NCBI GenBank assembly: GCA_023375675.1
Contig: JALQBC010000007.1
Coordinates: 1,364,001 to 1,428,000 of the forward strand
From: Cytospora piceicola
Taxonomy: Eukaryota > Ascomycota > Sordariomycetes > Diaporthales > Cytosporaceae
Direction of reading: 5' to 3'
DNA: 64,000 nt
Part shown: positions 45,787 through 57,936 of the stretch, piece by piece
How the letters are laid out: the number at the start of each line of letters is the position of its first letter
Position numbering within the stretch: the stretch's first letter is position 1
The notes under the pieces: generated by a model
What the model was told of the DNA's origin: nothing
Databases searched by the model: none
Seen by the model: the letters and a program-made list of their open reading frames with translations, nothing else
Position numbers and translations under genes: made by a program

Positions 45787-46984
45787 GTTGAGCTGCGGTG
45801 GAAGAACAGAAACGTATGAAGTACCAAGTACTACGCACATAAGAGGTGTTCCCGTTTACGACTTAGCAATTTCACTGGAACCCTGGATCGAAGAAATGGT
45901 AGAAATCAGTGGTTTTCACGTTGATCATGTTCGGCAGAGTAATCGGCAACCCCGCACCGAACCGGCCCGGCCCCGGATATTGCAAAAATATGCACGGCGC
46001 TTATTTCGAGCATGGTTTGGACATACACATACCGATATCGTTCATCCGCAGCAACAAATGACAGCCTTGAAGTCGAAGCGTGTCACGATGCCACCAAGAA
46101 GCCCGACAGCCATACACACGGAAACACGGACACACGGACACCGTGAATAACAAGAGATGAAAACTCGAGTGCCGTCGACCCGTATGAGAGTCCTCCAATG
46201 TGATTACATCTTACTCATCCCCAACACCCACTGGAAGTCGAGTCCCTGCCAAAGTACATATATGTACGCGCTTGTATGGGTCACGATGCCATGTGCACGG
46301 GGCATGTATAATACTGGATTGGTGGATTCCCTCAAGCTCTCCGCCTGGGCACGACGGCCCCGGAAGATGGTGTCCGCCATCTATAATGAGCACCTCCATG
46401 TTATGCTGTATAGCAAGCCACGCCTGGAACGTATTAGTAATAACCAGTCTAGTTTTCTGTCTTGACCGTGCATTAGGCACTAGAGGCTACTAGCCTTGTC
46501 CATGTATGTACATAGATACTAAGTACCTAAGGTGTGGGGATCGTCGGGTCAGCGCTGATCCACCTTTAAAGCTTAAAATTTAACAAAAGCCTCGGCCAGG
46601 CGCATACGATAACCATTATGGAGCAGAGAGACCCCTTATATCTTGTTAGTACAATGATAGAACAATGGTCAGAAACAAGGATCCAGGGAGTCCTTTCCCT
46701 CGGGAACGATGACGAAGTCAACTGGTATACGTCCAGATAAGATGAAAATTCCGGACTGGCACACGCTATTACGCTACATCCCAACACTAGAACGAGTGTG
46801 CTCAATATTGCGGGTTCGCAGGGCAGCCTCATAGGTGGAAGTGTCCCAATGTTGCCAGGTCTATATAATAGAGCGACATCCCGTTCTCAGTGTTGTCTTG
46901 TCCCAGTCGATTAGTACCTTGCCTTCCTATCCATCCCTTCAACAGAATACCAACTATACTCCCAAGGTTGCACTCCTCGTCAAA
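45787..46984. other. Divergent intergenic region, 1.2 kb
   Basis: This serves as upstream region for the flavin oxidase (minus) and the GH12 glucanase (plus). A TATATAA box lies at about 46863, some 120 bp before the glucanase ATG and followed by a pyrimidine-rich leader. No frames are supported. Confidence 0.5.
46863..46869 (+). promoter_or_regulatory. TATA-like box of the GH12 gene
   Basis: TATATAA stands about 120 bp upstream of the glucanase start codon, with CT-rich leader sequence between. Position and sequence fit a core promoter of a highly expressed fungal secreted-enzyme gene. Confidence 0.45.
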
Positions 46985-47848
46985 ATGAAGCTCCCCACTG
47001 CCATTTCCAACCTGCTGCTGGCGGCCACAGCTGTCGTGGCGTCTCCCACTGGCACGCTGAAGAGCGGCGCATCCCACATCGACACAGCTCTCGAGAAGCG
47101 CTCGACCACCTACTGTGACTCGTTTGGTTCTGAGACTGCGGGACAATACACTTTCTACCACAACAACTGGGGTGCATCCTCCGCCACCTCGGGCTCGCAG
47201 TGCACTACCTTCAACGACCTTGCCAGCAACACGGTGTCTTGGTCTACCTCCTGGACTTGGGCCGGCGGGTCCAGTTCCGTGAAGTCGTACTCGAACGTGG
47301 CTGTGGCCAATGTGAACAAGCAGCTGAGTTCCATCTCAACCATCAACTCTATTTGGAAGTGGAGGTGAGTTTAGTTCTGTCTGAAGCGAAGACGTAGAAC
47401 TTAGTAGTGAGGACCATGAAGGTTGACTCTTATAATTCCTATGTATAGTTATACCGGAACTAATCTGGTTGCCGATGTCTCGTACGACCTGTGGCTTGCA
47501 CCGACGTCCGGAGGCACGAACGCATACGAAATCATGGTCTGGCTTGCGGCGTACGGAGGCGCTGGTCCGATCTCCAGCACAGGGTCGGCCATCGCCACCG
47601 CTACTATTGGGAGCTACACCTTCAAGATTTACTCGGGTCCCAACGGGGACACCACTGTTTACTCCTTTGTTGCGACCTCAACCATCACCAGCTTCACGGG
47701 CGACTTGAACCTTTTCTTCAAGTACCTCATCGCTAACGAAGGCGTCTCATCGTCCATGTACATCACATCGCTACAGGCTGGCACTGAGCCTTTCACGGGC
47801 ACCAATGCTGTCATGACGACTTCTTCTTATACCATCAGCATCCGCTAA
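46985..47848 (+). CDS. GH12 endo-beta-1,4-glucanase or xyloglucanase
   Basis: Exons 46985-47364 and 47449-47848 (84-bp intron) give 259 aa. A signal peptide (residues 1-20) is followed by a propeptide ending at a Lys-Arg Kex2-type site (residues 38-39). The catalytic domain begins [21 protein letters not shown], typical of glycoside hydrolase family 12, and continues with [10 protein letters not shown] and [22 protein letters not shown]. Glu154 in the latter fits the nucleophile, and Glu240 in [10 protein letters not shown] the acid/base. No carbohydrate-binding module is present. The enzyme is secreted and cuts cellulose or xyloglucan in plant cell walls. The length and both glutamates are intact, so it should be active. 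Confidence 0.95.
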
Positions 47849-49952
47849 AGCATATCGAGGATATTGATTAGTTCTGTGTCTATTTTTCTTCATACATAGT
47901 ATATAGTAACAAATATGAGGTTTCGGATATAAAGTGCACTTTGGTGTACAGGCATTGCAAGCTTGCAACCACTTGACTGTCGCCTAAGCATAAATATGTC
48001 TTTGGCAGTGATAGTTTCCTCGTTGACTACATGTGTACTTGTACATGGCACTCTCAGACAGAAGAACACTTGGTGTATGTTCCAGTATCATCTCAAACCA
48101 AATTAACTAAGCAGGCAAGAGAGTGGCATCCATAACACCAGCGAAGTTTCACCTGAGGCTGGGTAATGAAAGTGAAAATCCCCGTGTTCAGCTGGGAGAG
48201 CATTTGTGCAATACCCTAACCCTGATCCTGACCCTAACCAGCGCCGCGACGGATGTACAAGGTCCGTATACGATAAACTTTGGACAGCTTTCCTTTGATT
48301 ATTTTCCAAGATTATGCGCACTCGTGTCATGCCCAGTTCCGGGGGTACAACAAGATTAGTGTTGAATCAGACCTGCAATTCAACTCTGGCATGGAAAAGA
48401 AAGTCAAGTGGTATGGTTGTTGGGTCCATGGATGAGAGTGGATCCTGATCTGAGCCGTCAACCGGTGACACTCTGCAGCAAATGTGCAGCAGCACTGTCC
48501 CAGTTGACGGCCAGGCCAGATTCAGACCCAGCAATTCCAGACTTCTCACATATAGTAACTGCACGGACTACTACATACTAGGTATATAGCCGGATTATCG
48601 AAGCTTCACCACAATGAATTAGGCCGTTGTCCGCTTTGCTCGGAAAGTGTCTTCTCGGAGATGGAAGGGGAAGCCAGTTGACTCGGCCGTTCAGGTGAAA
48701 CGCCCCAGCACTTGAAGTTTTTGCGGTTGCAGTGTCTAAATGGAGGGCCCCCCGAGCCAGCGTCTATATTCCGGGACTACTGCTTCTCCTTACCTAGGTA
48801 CCTAGGTACTCAACTCACTGACTTACCCAAGTACCGTACGTAGACTGCTTTGCTCGGTACCTAGGTACCTAGGTAGTGTAAGTCGGTACAAATCCCGAGG
48901 TCTGTGCCCCTGAACGTTGGAACGCGTTACGCCGACCAATCGTGCGGGCCTCGTGTTGATGCACTGCGCCACTAAACACGCGCAGAAATGAAGTGAATTT
49001 GAACGTATTGACCTGAATGCATGCGACAAATCGTTCGGGCAAGGTGACAAGGTTGTTGTTGACTCCTTAGAGGAACAAACGGGTGGCAACAGAAGATGGT
49101 CTCTATTCTTGCATGTGTGTGCAGTATTGGCTGATTGGGTGTCTCAGCCCTATGGATGAGTGGAGAGTGTCGGAGTATCAGAGCCAGTCATTACGCAGAG
49201 CTGAGGCCATCCTGCTGCAGTAACTTTTGCCCCTTTGCCTCTAGCAGTGCGTGCGTGCACGACAGCAGTAACCAGTTGACAGTGGGGTGAGAAAGTAAAC
49301 TACCTACGTAGGTACGCTACGGCCAACAATAATGGAGAGAGAGAATCATGACATCTGGACATATGTATCAGCTGAAGATGAGTTACCACATACGCAGTGG
49401 TCTAGTATCTACCCTAGGGTACTTATGCTTGATATGTATCTGGGTAGTCCACGCACTCAACAGTGATCTAGCAAGGATACGACAGCAAGTCGAATGCGGA
49501 TGATTGATTGGGTTACATCGTGGTTCTCTTCTTTTCATTTATTATTTTTACCCTTTTATTCCGAAAGGAGCAAAACCAACCAAGTGCTCATTTATCATGA
49601 TCCTACCTCTCTCACCTCATCACAACCTCGACTTCTCTTCTTCTTATCACTTACCGCGCTAATTATCTCAAGTATCCAACCTTCTAAACTGCCCCTCTCC
49701 ACCACGTTCGTACGGATCCTGCAAGCGGATTTGAGCTGGACCGACCGTGGTTGTCATCGTCATCCGATCTCCCCCATCTTATCTCGTCTCGTCTCATTTA
49801 AACCAAACGGGGTCCGATTTCCGAAGTTTCATTCGACCACACTGAGATCATTGTTCCCAATTGTCTAATCGACCACAGGGGGGTCCGTGTGCACCTTTCA
49901 TCACTTTCATTTCTCCTTTTCAGAAGAATCGTTTTAGGGTATTTGACCGGGC
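47849..49952. other. Intergenic, 2.1 kb, with palindromes and telomere-like motif
   Basis: CCCTAACCCTGATCCTGACC near 48211-48240 resembles degenerate telomere repeats. TACCTAGGTACCTAGGTA occurs at 48791-48808 and 48858-48875. The last 400 bp are a pyrimidine-rich leader or promoter of the next gene. I see no gene. Confidence 0.5.
48791..48875. repeat. Pair of palindromic TACCTAGG repeats
   Basis: Two identical 18-bp palindromes (two TACCTAGG units plus TA) stand 67 bp apart, start to start, at 48791 and 48858. They are members of the family dispersed through the window. Confidence 0.85.
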
Positions 49953-52900
49953 ATGTGGGACCGATTTCGAGCTGGGACGAGTGCGGTCGCTGGTGCTGGT
50001 GCTGGCGCTGATGTTGGGGTTGTTGGCGCGGGACCATATCCTTCGGGGGGTTCGGGTGGTGGTGTGGTGGTGGCAGCTCCTCCGTCTTGGCCTGGCAGTG
50101 GCCAGCATCACGACAATCCCAGAAGACAACAACACCAACAATACGAACAATACCAACAACATAAACAAAACCCCCAGTCCTCCGTGTCTAGATCTAACAA
50201 CACCTGGCAGCCTCGTTCCTCGGTCATTGGACAGCAACATTATCAGCGACAACCCCAGCAACAGCGATCAGCTTCGGGTGATATTTACGGAGGTGCAGCA
50301 TCAGGTACAGGATACGGCGTATACGGCGGTTACGGTACTTGCGGTGGCCAAGGAAGCTACCAGTACAGCATCAAAGGCGGCGCCCCTCCTTCTTCGAGAC
50401 CCCCTAAAAATTTGTAAGTGCGCCCGCTGTTCTTATTCAAGGTTACTTGATGTTGCAGACGAGTCTTCACCAAGGGGGGCAGAAAGCGCAACCCGCGCAA
50501 TCAAAGGCTCAGTCACGACACGGAGAAGGAAACATCACGTGTGGCACAACCTCTGACGCGACGTGACGTCCACCAAGGACACGCGACATCTTGAAGGGCG
50601 AGCGAGACAAGCCCTCGCGCAGAGATGAGACACTTGGCTAACATTCCACGTGTGTCCTGTCCAAACAGTCAGGTACAACCACCGCCCATCCAACCTCCTG
50701 TCCGACAGCAAACACTCCCCCAGCAGCCTTCAGCGCCACCGAACAACCACCGCCAAAACCGAACCGACCCTTGCGATCACACTGGCCGACCGACATCTTC
50801 TGTCTATTCTCAACCTTCCTTTAGCTATTCTCAGTCCTCCTCCCGGCAAACAAGCTTTGCCGCCCACCGCGACCGTGACACCTTACACCGATACCCACCC
50901 GACGGCTTCGACGACGTCTCCCCGCCGAGCTCGCCTGAATTGCCCGACTATGGTATCCAGTACGTAATACTTCCTTTGCGCTGGATATAGTGTGCGATGG
51001 GGGTCGTAGACGCATACAATAAATACTCCGTCTGCTATTAGTCAAGCATTGCTGTTCCCAGACCTGCTAACATGAGTCGCCTCCTTCCTAGACCCAACCA
51101 CGACATCTCCCCCATAGACGAAGAGGACGATTTCGCCCTGCCCCCTTCGAAACCAGACATGTCTACACTCAGCGACCTCCCCTCCCAACAACGCGCCTCA
51201 AGCCGGCAAGGCGACACGCCCTCCCCCAATGCTCGATCCAATATACCCATGATGCGTCGTGAGCGGCGGCAGCAGAAAGGCGCAGAGGCTGCAGGTCGCG
51301 TACGGGCAGTACAGAGCCAGGAGAGACTTGGGGGAATACCACCACGGGAGCAGATTTTGCGACAGCCTTCGCCCGTGCCCAACAACCTCAAGCCGGCAGA
51401 CAGCAGGGAGAGGCTGCGACAGCCTTCACCCGTGCCACACAACCTGAAAGCAGTGGAGAGCAAAGAACAACTAAGACAGCCGACAGTGGACTACAGTCAC
51501 AAGCCAAGCAATAGCAATGGCAGAGCAGGAACGGAGAAGGCCGGGCCGTCACCAGACACGTCAACAGAGTCTACGAACGGATTGGGCATCTCTACGATGA
51601 CAGCCGAAAGAAGAGGCACTTCACCAGTACCTCCGAAGAATCCGTCTATGGGTTCCACACGACAATCCGCGAGCGACACAGATCCGGCTGCCGCAGCGTT
51701 CACGTCCAACAAACCCGGCTGGCGTGGCGCATCCGGACGAGCTGCTATAATCGAACCTGTACAGGACAACCCTACAGTCGCACCACTAAGGTTACCGCCA
51801 CGAAGTAATAAGCGAGGATCAACGCCCTCGTCTGATGGTTCCGGCCCCAGTCCCGCCCCAGGTCCCAATCCTAGCACGCTTGGAGGTGGGGGTGGAGAGG
51901 GAGCTGGGAGAGAGAATGGGGTAGGCGGGACCGATCTTGCCATATCGAGCCCACCCATAAATCCTGAAACCCAACTGAAAGAGAAGGACCAACAGCAGCA
52001 GCGGCGGCAGACACAAATAGGAGGCGTTGCCGGTGCAGAGAGGAAGGGTGGGGTCGCAAGCAGTATGGTTAACACCTTCCGGAAATTCATCCCTTCTTCG
52101 CAGCGCCAGCCCAGCAGTAGTGGACACACACCCCGGACTTCCAGTGGGCATGTCACTCCGCAAGGTTACCCGAGCCCACCTTTGTCCAGTAGCCCGACAC
52201 TGCTGGGAGGAGGCGGGTCGGCGGCCGTCAGTGCAACTGTCAACGCCGACGCTAATGCACACGCTTTCAACGTCAATGCCGATGAGAACACTCGACGACT
52301 ACCACTCCAGCAGCAACACATGTTGTCTGCACAGCCTTCTCCCACCGCTTCACACCCTCCCATTCGAAGGAAACGGGTAGGCAGTGGGAATTCCTCTGCG
52401 CAACTGGATTCGGGCCACGGGGCGAAACACCAGCCAAAGGACTCGTTCACGTCATCAGTCTACTCACAGCAAACCGAAACGAACCGCGATCAAGAAGGGT
52501 GGCTCAGCCAAGAAGCACGCCCCCAGCCCACCCTCAACACCAAAAGCCTCCCCGGCGTAGGCAACGCTGACTCTACTTACGTCCAACCGCCCTCACGTTT
52601 CAGCGTCACAACCTACGCGACCTCGGCGTATTCCTCGACGCCCCGCGACTCCCTCGAACAATTCGATCGAAACCATTACAACGAAGCCGATGCACCCCCG
52701 CTGCCTACACCTCCCAAGGATATACCTTTGTCGGCCAATGACAACAACAACAAGTACGATAATAACGATTACACACCCAACGATAAGCCCCTGGGCGGTA
52801 GCGTCATGGATCGCAGTCGACCCAAGCTACGGAGCAAGACTACTGCCTGGGACGTTCATCAAGAGGAGCCCGTCAAGATCAGTCTGAGTAAGCCATGGAT

Positions 52901-53423
52901 GTCGACGGCTGGTGCCAATAGTGCTGGCATCAACACGCAGAGCTCCCCGCCCAGGACGGGAGGTGTCGCGACAAGGGCCACAAGTGAGCTTTCCAACAAG
53001 AAGGAAAATACGGTCCTCCGAATAGCCTCCGAGTCGACCAATACCCCTCGGCCACCTTCCATCGTCTCGGTCGACAAAGCCCTTCCCTTGCCACCCCCCG
53101 AAGCTACGGCCTCTTCCGTCAACGATCGCGTCGCAATGATCAATGCCCGACTCGGGTCCCTCGGCAACCGCCGTATAAACATCAACCGCTCCATAAAACA
53201 GATGACGGAGCTTATGCCGCGAGATAACTTGATGGCAGCGCCCGAGGTGTTGCGCAAGAGGGAGTTGGAGAAGTTGAAGGTCCAGGAGCTGGAGAGAGAG
53301 CTGGCGGACGTGCAGCGCGAGGAACATGAGCTGGGAATGAAGCTGCACCGCGCGTATAAGAGACTGGATCGTCACGCCGAGTACGAGCCCACAACACTCT
53401 GGGTTAGACGGGCGACGGGGTGA
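49953..53423 (+). CDS. Large disordered protein with a conserved C-terminal coiled coil
   Basis: Best model: exons 49953-50413, 50669-50959 and 51092-53423, giving 1,027 aa. The last junction (DYGIQ to PNHDISPIDEEDDF) is strong. The first intron, at 255 bp, is unusually long and a small exon might hide inside it, so the 5' part is uncertain. The protein is mostly disordered: Gly/Gln/Tyr-rich at the N terminus, then Ser/Pro/Asn-rich with a short repeat LRQPSPVPxNLKxxxSRExLRQPSPVP near 51355-51470. Only the last 90 residues look folded: NARLGSLGNRRININRSIKQMTELMP, then a charged heptad helix (KLKVQELERELADVQREEHELGMKLHRAYKRLD) and EYEPTTLWVRRATG. This end resembles conserved tails of fungal proteins of unknown function, perhaps scaffolds. 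Confidence 0.7.
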
Positions 53424-55452
53424 GTGGTGGAACAACCGTTTTCTTCATCCTGACTCTTTTCTTTTGCTTTGCCCTTCCAACTTGATCCTGAAGGCGGGAT
53501 GTATTTGATACCTTTGCTGCGCAAGGCCGACATGTTCTCTGCGGGACGGACACTACATCATGAGATATGCCTATTCATCCTTTTACCTGTCCACATCATG
53601 TGCTCGGAAGATATTGTACAATACAATGCGGTTTCGCCATACCGTGGTCACTATCATCAGCCCTCATTGCACCCGGGAGTGATACAGGATCGGGATCACC
53701 ATACCGTGATATCGACGTCCACCACACCGATACGGGCTTGCCATACCGTAGAATTGCCCCGCAACCCACCATACTGACGAGACATCATCAACTCTCCTGC
53801 CCAACCACCCTCAAAGTCCTGGAACGACCCCCCCAAAATAGCCAGGACTGTTTAACTAACCATACAGTGAAGGGATCTCGGCTATTCCGGCCTCCTTGGT
53901 CTCCTTGTCTGCCTTCTGCTAGCATACTTTGGCCTTGTTCATTTTTCATCAGACCAGCAATTGTCCGGTTAGATGGCGGATCAGTTTGGGTGCCTGGGAT
54001 AATAGGCTCAGCAACAGTTGATTGATATTTGTTAGCCATTAGGTATGTATGCCCTGTCCTCCCCCCTCTCCCCTTTCTCTTGTCTCCTTCCGTTTCCCCC
54101 TTGGCTCGCTTCTGGCTTGTTGTATTCAAACCTTCTAGATTTAATTTCCCTTCTGTTATACACTGATGCTACTGCGGTTTTTGTACTTGGCTTGACCTTC
54201 TTGTACGTAATTCTAATATTTGGGATCTGTCTTCGCTCTTCATGTCTTGAAGATTTCCACCACTGGTGTGATTATTCTGTTTACATATAATCCTCATTTT
54301 CTTCACAAACTTGTATATTCTTTTTATGGAACGCCTTATAGCACCGTTCGCTATATGTACAGAGGTGGTCTATCTTCTTCTATCTCCGTGTTTTCCATGA
54401 TATCCTTCATCGCATATGGAGTTTCAAATGTATAGGGCTTGAAAGATTACGCTTTGATTCGTCTTTAGGCTGTTGATGTTTCCCGTTTCGAAGAGCAGCC
54501 TGAGAGCAATTGGGGCTTGCGGCTCTCACGAAAAAAGCATTCATTTTGGTCACATACATTTGGGAGCCTGGATCGAAGAGATTGAATCCCTGAGCAAAGA
54601 AGGTATACAGTTGTGGCGATACCTCTTGACCGTGATACTTTCAGGTGTCTTTGTGCATCGTACACTTCCTTCAGACCTCCTGGCCATGACATATACCTGA
54701 TCTATGGACCATGCATGGCGTAATCTTCACTTCCACAAAGTGGACTTGATGTCCAATTGCCGTTTCACAAGCACATCCTCATGCATGAAACAACCCCAGC
54801 CCTTTTTGCCGCTCTAGCACGGTATTGGCACAGCTGCGATACTTTACCGTGTTATCGAGGCGTGGGCTCTACGACCAAACGTAAGGTCTCGCTGTCTTGG
54901 TATGTGGCACTACCCACTAGGACGCGATCATAGACGGCCCATGGTCCTCGATACTCTCATTTCCTGACTATATGACAGGCTGCACAGTTCCTGGCTTCGT
55001 GCCGTGACCAATATGTTGGCTGATGGGAGATCGCTCCGTATCGGATCAAGGTATCTCATCATGTGCCTCAGCCCCGAGGAACCTTGCCTTGACGATGTCT
55101 CATAAGTTCACTGGCTCTGGTATGGACATTGGGTGGTGTTGGTATTTTAATTTCACACGATGATCCTGCCTCTTGTAAATCACCGAGCGGTTTTCTCTTC
55201 CGCCCACTCTTGCCCCGTGTAACACTGCTAGGATGGTATGAACACAGGTACTTCTAAAGCAATAGTGGAACTGCCCACATCTGTAGCCCACAAGTATGAG
55301 GTCAGAGGGGGGGGGGGGTGAAACAGACAAGAGTCTTCAGTATTAGGTTTAGCTCACTCAAGTCTGCGGAATAGATTAACAGCACAAGTATCGCAGATCA
55401 TATGGACAATTCGAAGGAATTGCTGTTTCGTGCCAGCGAGCTACCGGGCCCC
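53424..55452. other. Convergent intergenic region, 2.0 kb
   Basis: This lies between two convergent genes. It contains a run of ten or more G near 55307-55318 and T-rich stretches, but no supported gene. Long 3' UTRs are possible. Confidence 0.5.
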
Positions 55453-56600
55453 TTATTCATCATCTTTCTTCTCGAGGTGCAGCTGCTTCCGAATAGCGGC
55501 CGCGATCTTTTCGTCCTTCAACTGCTCGATAGCACTCTCGTTGCTCTGGTCTCCCTTACGCAGGACGTGTTCCTGGAAGCCGTCGATAGCTCCATCAGGT
55601 TAGCAGAGTGCACCACTTGCGAGGTTCAAGTTCCACTTACTTTTATCAAGGAAGTCCTCTTTCTCCTCTGCCTTCTTACCGCCTCCCATTCCCTCGTTGA
55701 TGCGGTCTGTAAACTTGTCAAAGGCGTTCTTGTTCTCCTCCTCCCGGCGGCGGCGCTCTTCCTCTTCGGCTCGACCGGTAATCTTGTCAAGGAAGCTTGG
55801 CTTGTCATCCTCCTTCGTCTTCTTCTCTTCATCATAATCCCCGTCAAGGCGATCCTTAATCCGCTGGAGCAGGTCCTGGTTCTCCTTCTTCTCATGCTGA
55901 ACCTTTGTCATCTCAGCCCTGATCTCCGCCTCTTTGCGGTCCAGTTCAGCAGCCTTCTTCTCCCGCTCCTCCTTGCCGGTGATTTTGTCCTATTTATCGA
56001 TTTCAGTTAGTATGAATCTGAATAGGTTCCATGTATGTCTAACGTCTTTGTCTTAGGAGTAGCAAGGCATATCTTGGGAGGTATAGCTCTCATAAGACCC
56101 TTACTCCAGGAAGCAGACTTATGACTTCAGGATGAGGTCTGGTTGGGCAAAAGACGTACGAAAAAGCTAGGCTTGTCCTCCTCCTTCTGCTCGTTTTGCG
56201 TCTTCTCCTTATCAATATCACCGTCGAATTTGTCCTTCAGTCGTTCGAAGAAACCCTCATTGTCCTTCTTCTCCTTCTCAACTTGTTCGAGCTCGTACTT
56301 CAACTCGAGCTCACGCTTCTCCAGTTCGAGCTGCTTCTTCTCGCGGTCTTCCTTACGTCCTAGCTTCTCGAGGAAGCTGCGACGGTCTTTGTCAGCGTCT
56401 CCTGATCCATGAAGGTGATGATGCCCGCTGCCCCCGATGAGCTTGCCGAGAAAGTCCCGGGCAGGCTCCTCTGCATCATTTTTTGGAGCATCGTGGGATA
56501 GCGTCTGCGTCTCTCCCGTCTGGACGGAGCTGTCTGCGTACGTTGGCTTGTCAACCTCTTCCTTATCGTCACCGTGCTTGAACTTATTGAGGAACTCCAT
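55453..56600 (-). CDS. Charged coiled-coil protein with DKPSF(L)DKITG repeats
   Basis: Exons 56600-56160, 55989-55641 and 55589-55453 (introns 170, 51 and 51 bp for the last) splice in frame to 308 aa. The motif DKPSFF or DKPSFLDKITG occurs twice, each time after an acidic stretch (EKTQNEQKEEDKPSFF and KKTKEDDKPSFLDKITG). A similar FLEKLGR and FLGKLIG occur earlier, so the protein is a diverged internal repeat of about 80 residues. Long Lys/Glu heptad runs (REKKQLELEKRELELKYELEQVEKEKK) predict coiled coils. No signal peptide or membrane segment is present, so it is probably cytosolic. I do not recognise a named family. Very hydrophilic, Lys/Glu-rich repeat proteins of this kind are sometimes stress-related, but that is only analogy. 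Confidence 0.75.
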
Positions 56601-57169
56601 TGTCGTTGTTACTGTGATTCTGAGTCTGTTTGTATGTTTTCGGAATGGTCGAAGAGGCTAATGTCTCTGAATTTCAGATGTGTCCAGACAATTATATCCC
56701 TCAAGAGGCCCAGTGATTGAGGAGGCCTCGCCTGTCACAGTCCAAGCGTGGTCGAAGCATATTGGTCTGTATGGCTCATTCAGACCCTCATCGTCTCCAC
56801 TTTTGCACTGCCACGCGAAGCCATACATGAGGACCACAGCGCGTCGGAAGTTGAGGGGGAAACTTCTTGGCGTGGAGAATTGGACGACACATCGTCCATC
56901 ACTCACTCACAAACGGCAATTACTTGAAACATATCCGAGATAGGAGGCCAATCGTAGTTCATATCTAGGTTCTTGATCAACGGATTGAAAGTTTAGTCAT
57001 CGCATACGGCATTATTCCAACGGGCCGGATATACGAGTATTACAGATGAGAGCCATCTTCCTAACCATTCCAAGCCCCTTTTGCCATTATCACAGTATCA
57101 GGTGACCAGCGGATCAACCATGTGATGTGGATTAAAAGCAGGCGGACATGTGGAGTAGAGACTAAGGCT
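56601..57169. other. Intergenic, 569 bp
   Basis: This lies between the coiled-coil gene's start and the MULE-like insertion. It is the promoter side of the coiled-coil gene. Nothing coding is supported. Confidence 0.5.
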
Positions 57170-57577
57170 GTACAGCGAGAGTGCGGTGATTCTGCCACCC
57201 TGTCGCTCACACCCTGTCGCCCTAAAGTACCTCGAACTTACTCTTTCTTCAACCACAACAACTTCAAACACAACTCTGTCCCGTTCATTCTTTTTTATCG
57301 CAAAAGGGCCGGCTGGGGTGAAGGGGCTCGTCCGGCGAGAGGCCGGTACGGCCGTACCCGAGTTCCCAGAGGTCCAACCCGGGATGTTTACGTTCCTTCA
57401 GCGAGAGGGAGCCCTGGCGACCGGAGCGTCACCTCGAAGATACTGGTACAAGTTGGTGCTGTTAGCGCGTCGCTTATCCTCGCGTAGCCTCGCTTAGAGT
57501 ATCACGGCGCGTAAAATGGTCCGTGCCCGACAGGGTGTGAGCGACAGGGTGGCAGAATCACCGCACTCGTACAGCGA
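57170..57577. mobile_element. MULE-like non-autonomous element, 390 bp, perfect 9-bp target duplication
   Basis: Perfect 41-bp terminal inverted repeats (57179-57219 and 57528-57568, both starting GAGTGCGGTGATTCTGCC) enclose 308 bp. Identical 9-mers GTACAGCGA flank the element at 57170-57178 and 57569-57577. A 9-bp duplication and long inverted repeats point to the Mutator-like superfamily. The interior has no transposase frame and is GC-rich in its right half. Perfect repeats and target duplication imply a recent insertion. Confidence 0.85.
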
Positions 57578-57936
57578 TCTTTCATTGTCAGCATACCCAG
57601 TGAATTTCCGCGGTTGCCCATCCTGACTTGTCGACGCCCCTGAGTCGGTCAGGACGCTCGTAAGTTCTCCTGACCATAGCCAACAAATATGGAGAGCGGC
57701 GAGGCTTAGAACCACAGCCGGACCAAGATGATCATCCAGCTGTTGCAGAAACATACAGAGTCAAGTTTTCCCGGTATAGTCCACTCACTTTCAAATGAAG
57801 AATACTGGTACAATTACCCTTTAGCGGTCCATTATGATCACCCTTTAGCTGTCCAATGCCATATACTGATAGCTCATCACGTACATAACCGCTTGAGTAG
57901 GTAGCCAAGACCAAAGATAAATCCCGATGATATCTT
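57578..57936. other. Intergenic, 359 bp
   Basis: This lies between the MULE-like element and the 3' end of the UstYa-like gene. A minus-strand frame starting at 57754 runs into the element. Two imperfect ACCCTTTAGC-GTCCA copies lie at 57819-57855. No function is assigned. Confidence 0.4.

Noticed and set aside
51497..52262. Long minus-strand frames inside the 1,027-aa gene
   Set aside because: They are shadows of the Ser/Pro-rich coding frame on the plus strand.
55453..56600. Repeat protein considered as a precursor peptide for the UstYa-like gene
   Set aside because: It has no signal peptide and no repeated core flanked by Kex2 Lys-Arg sites.
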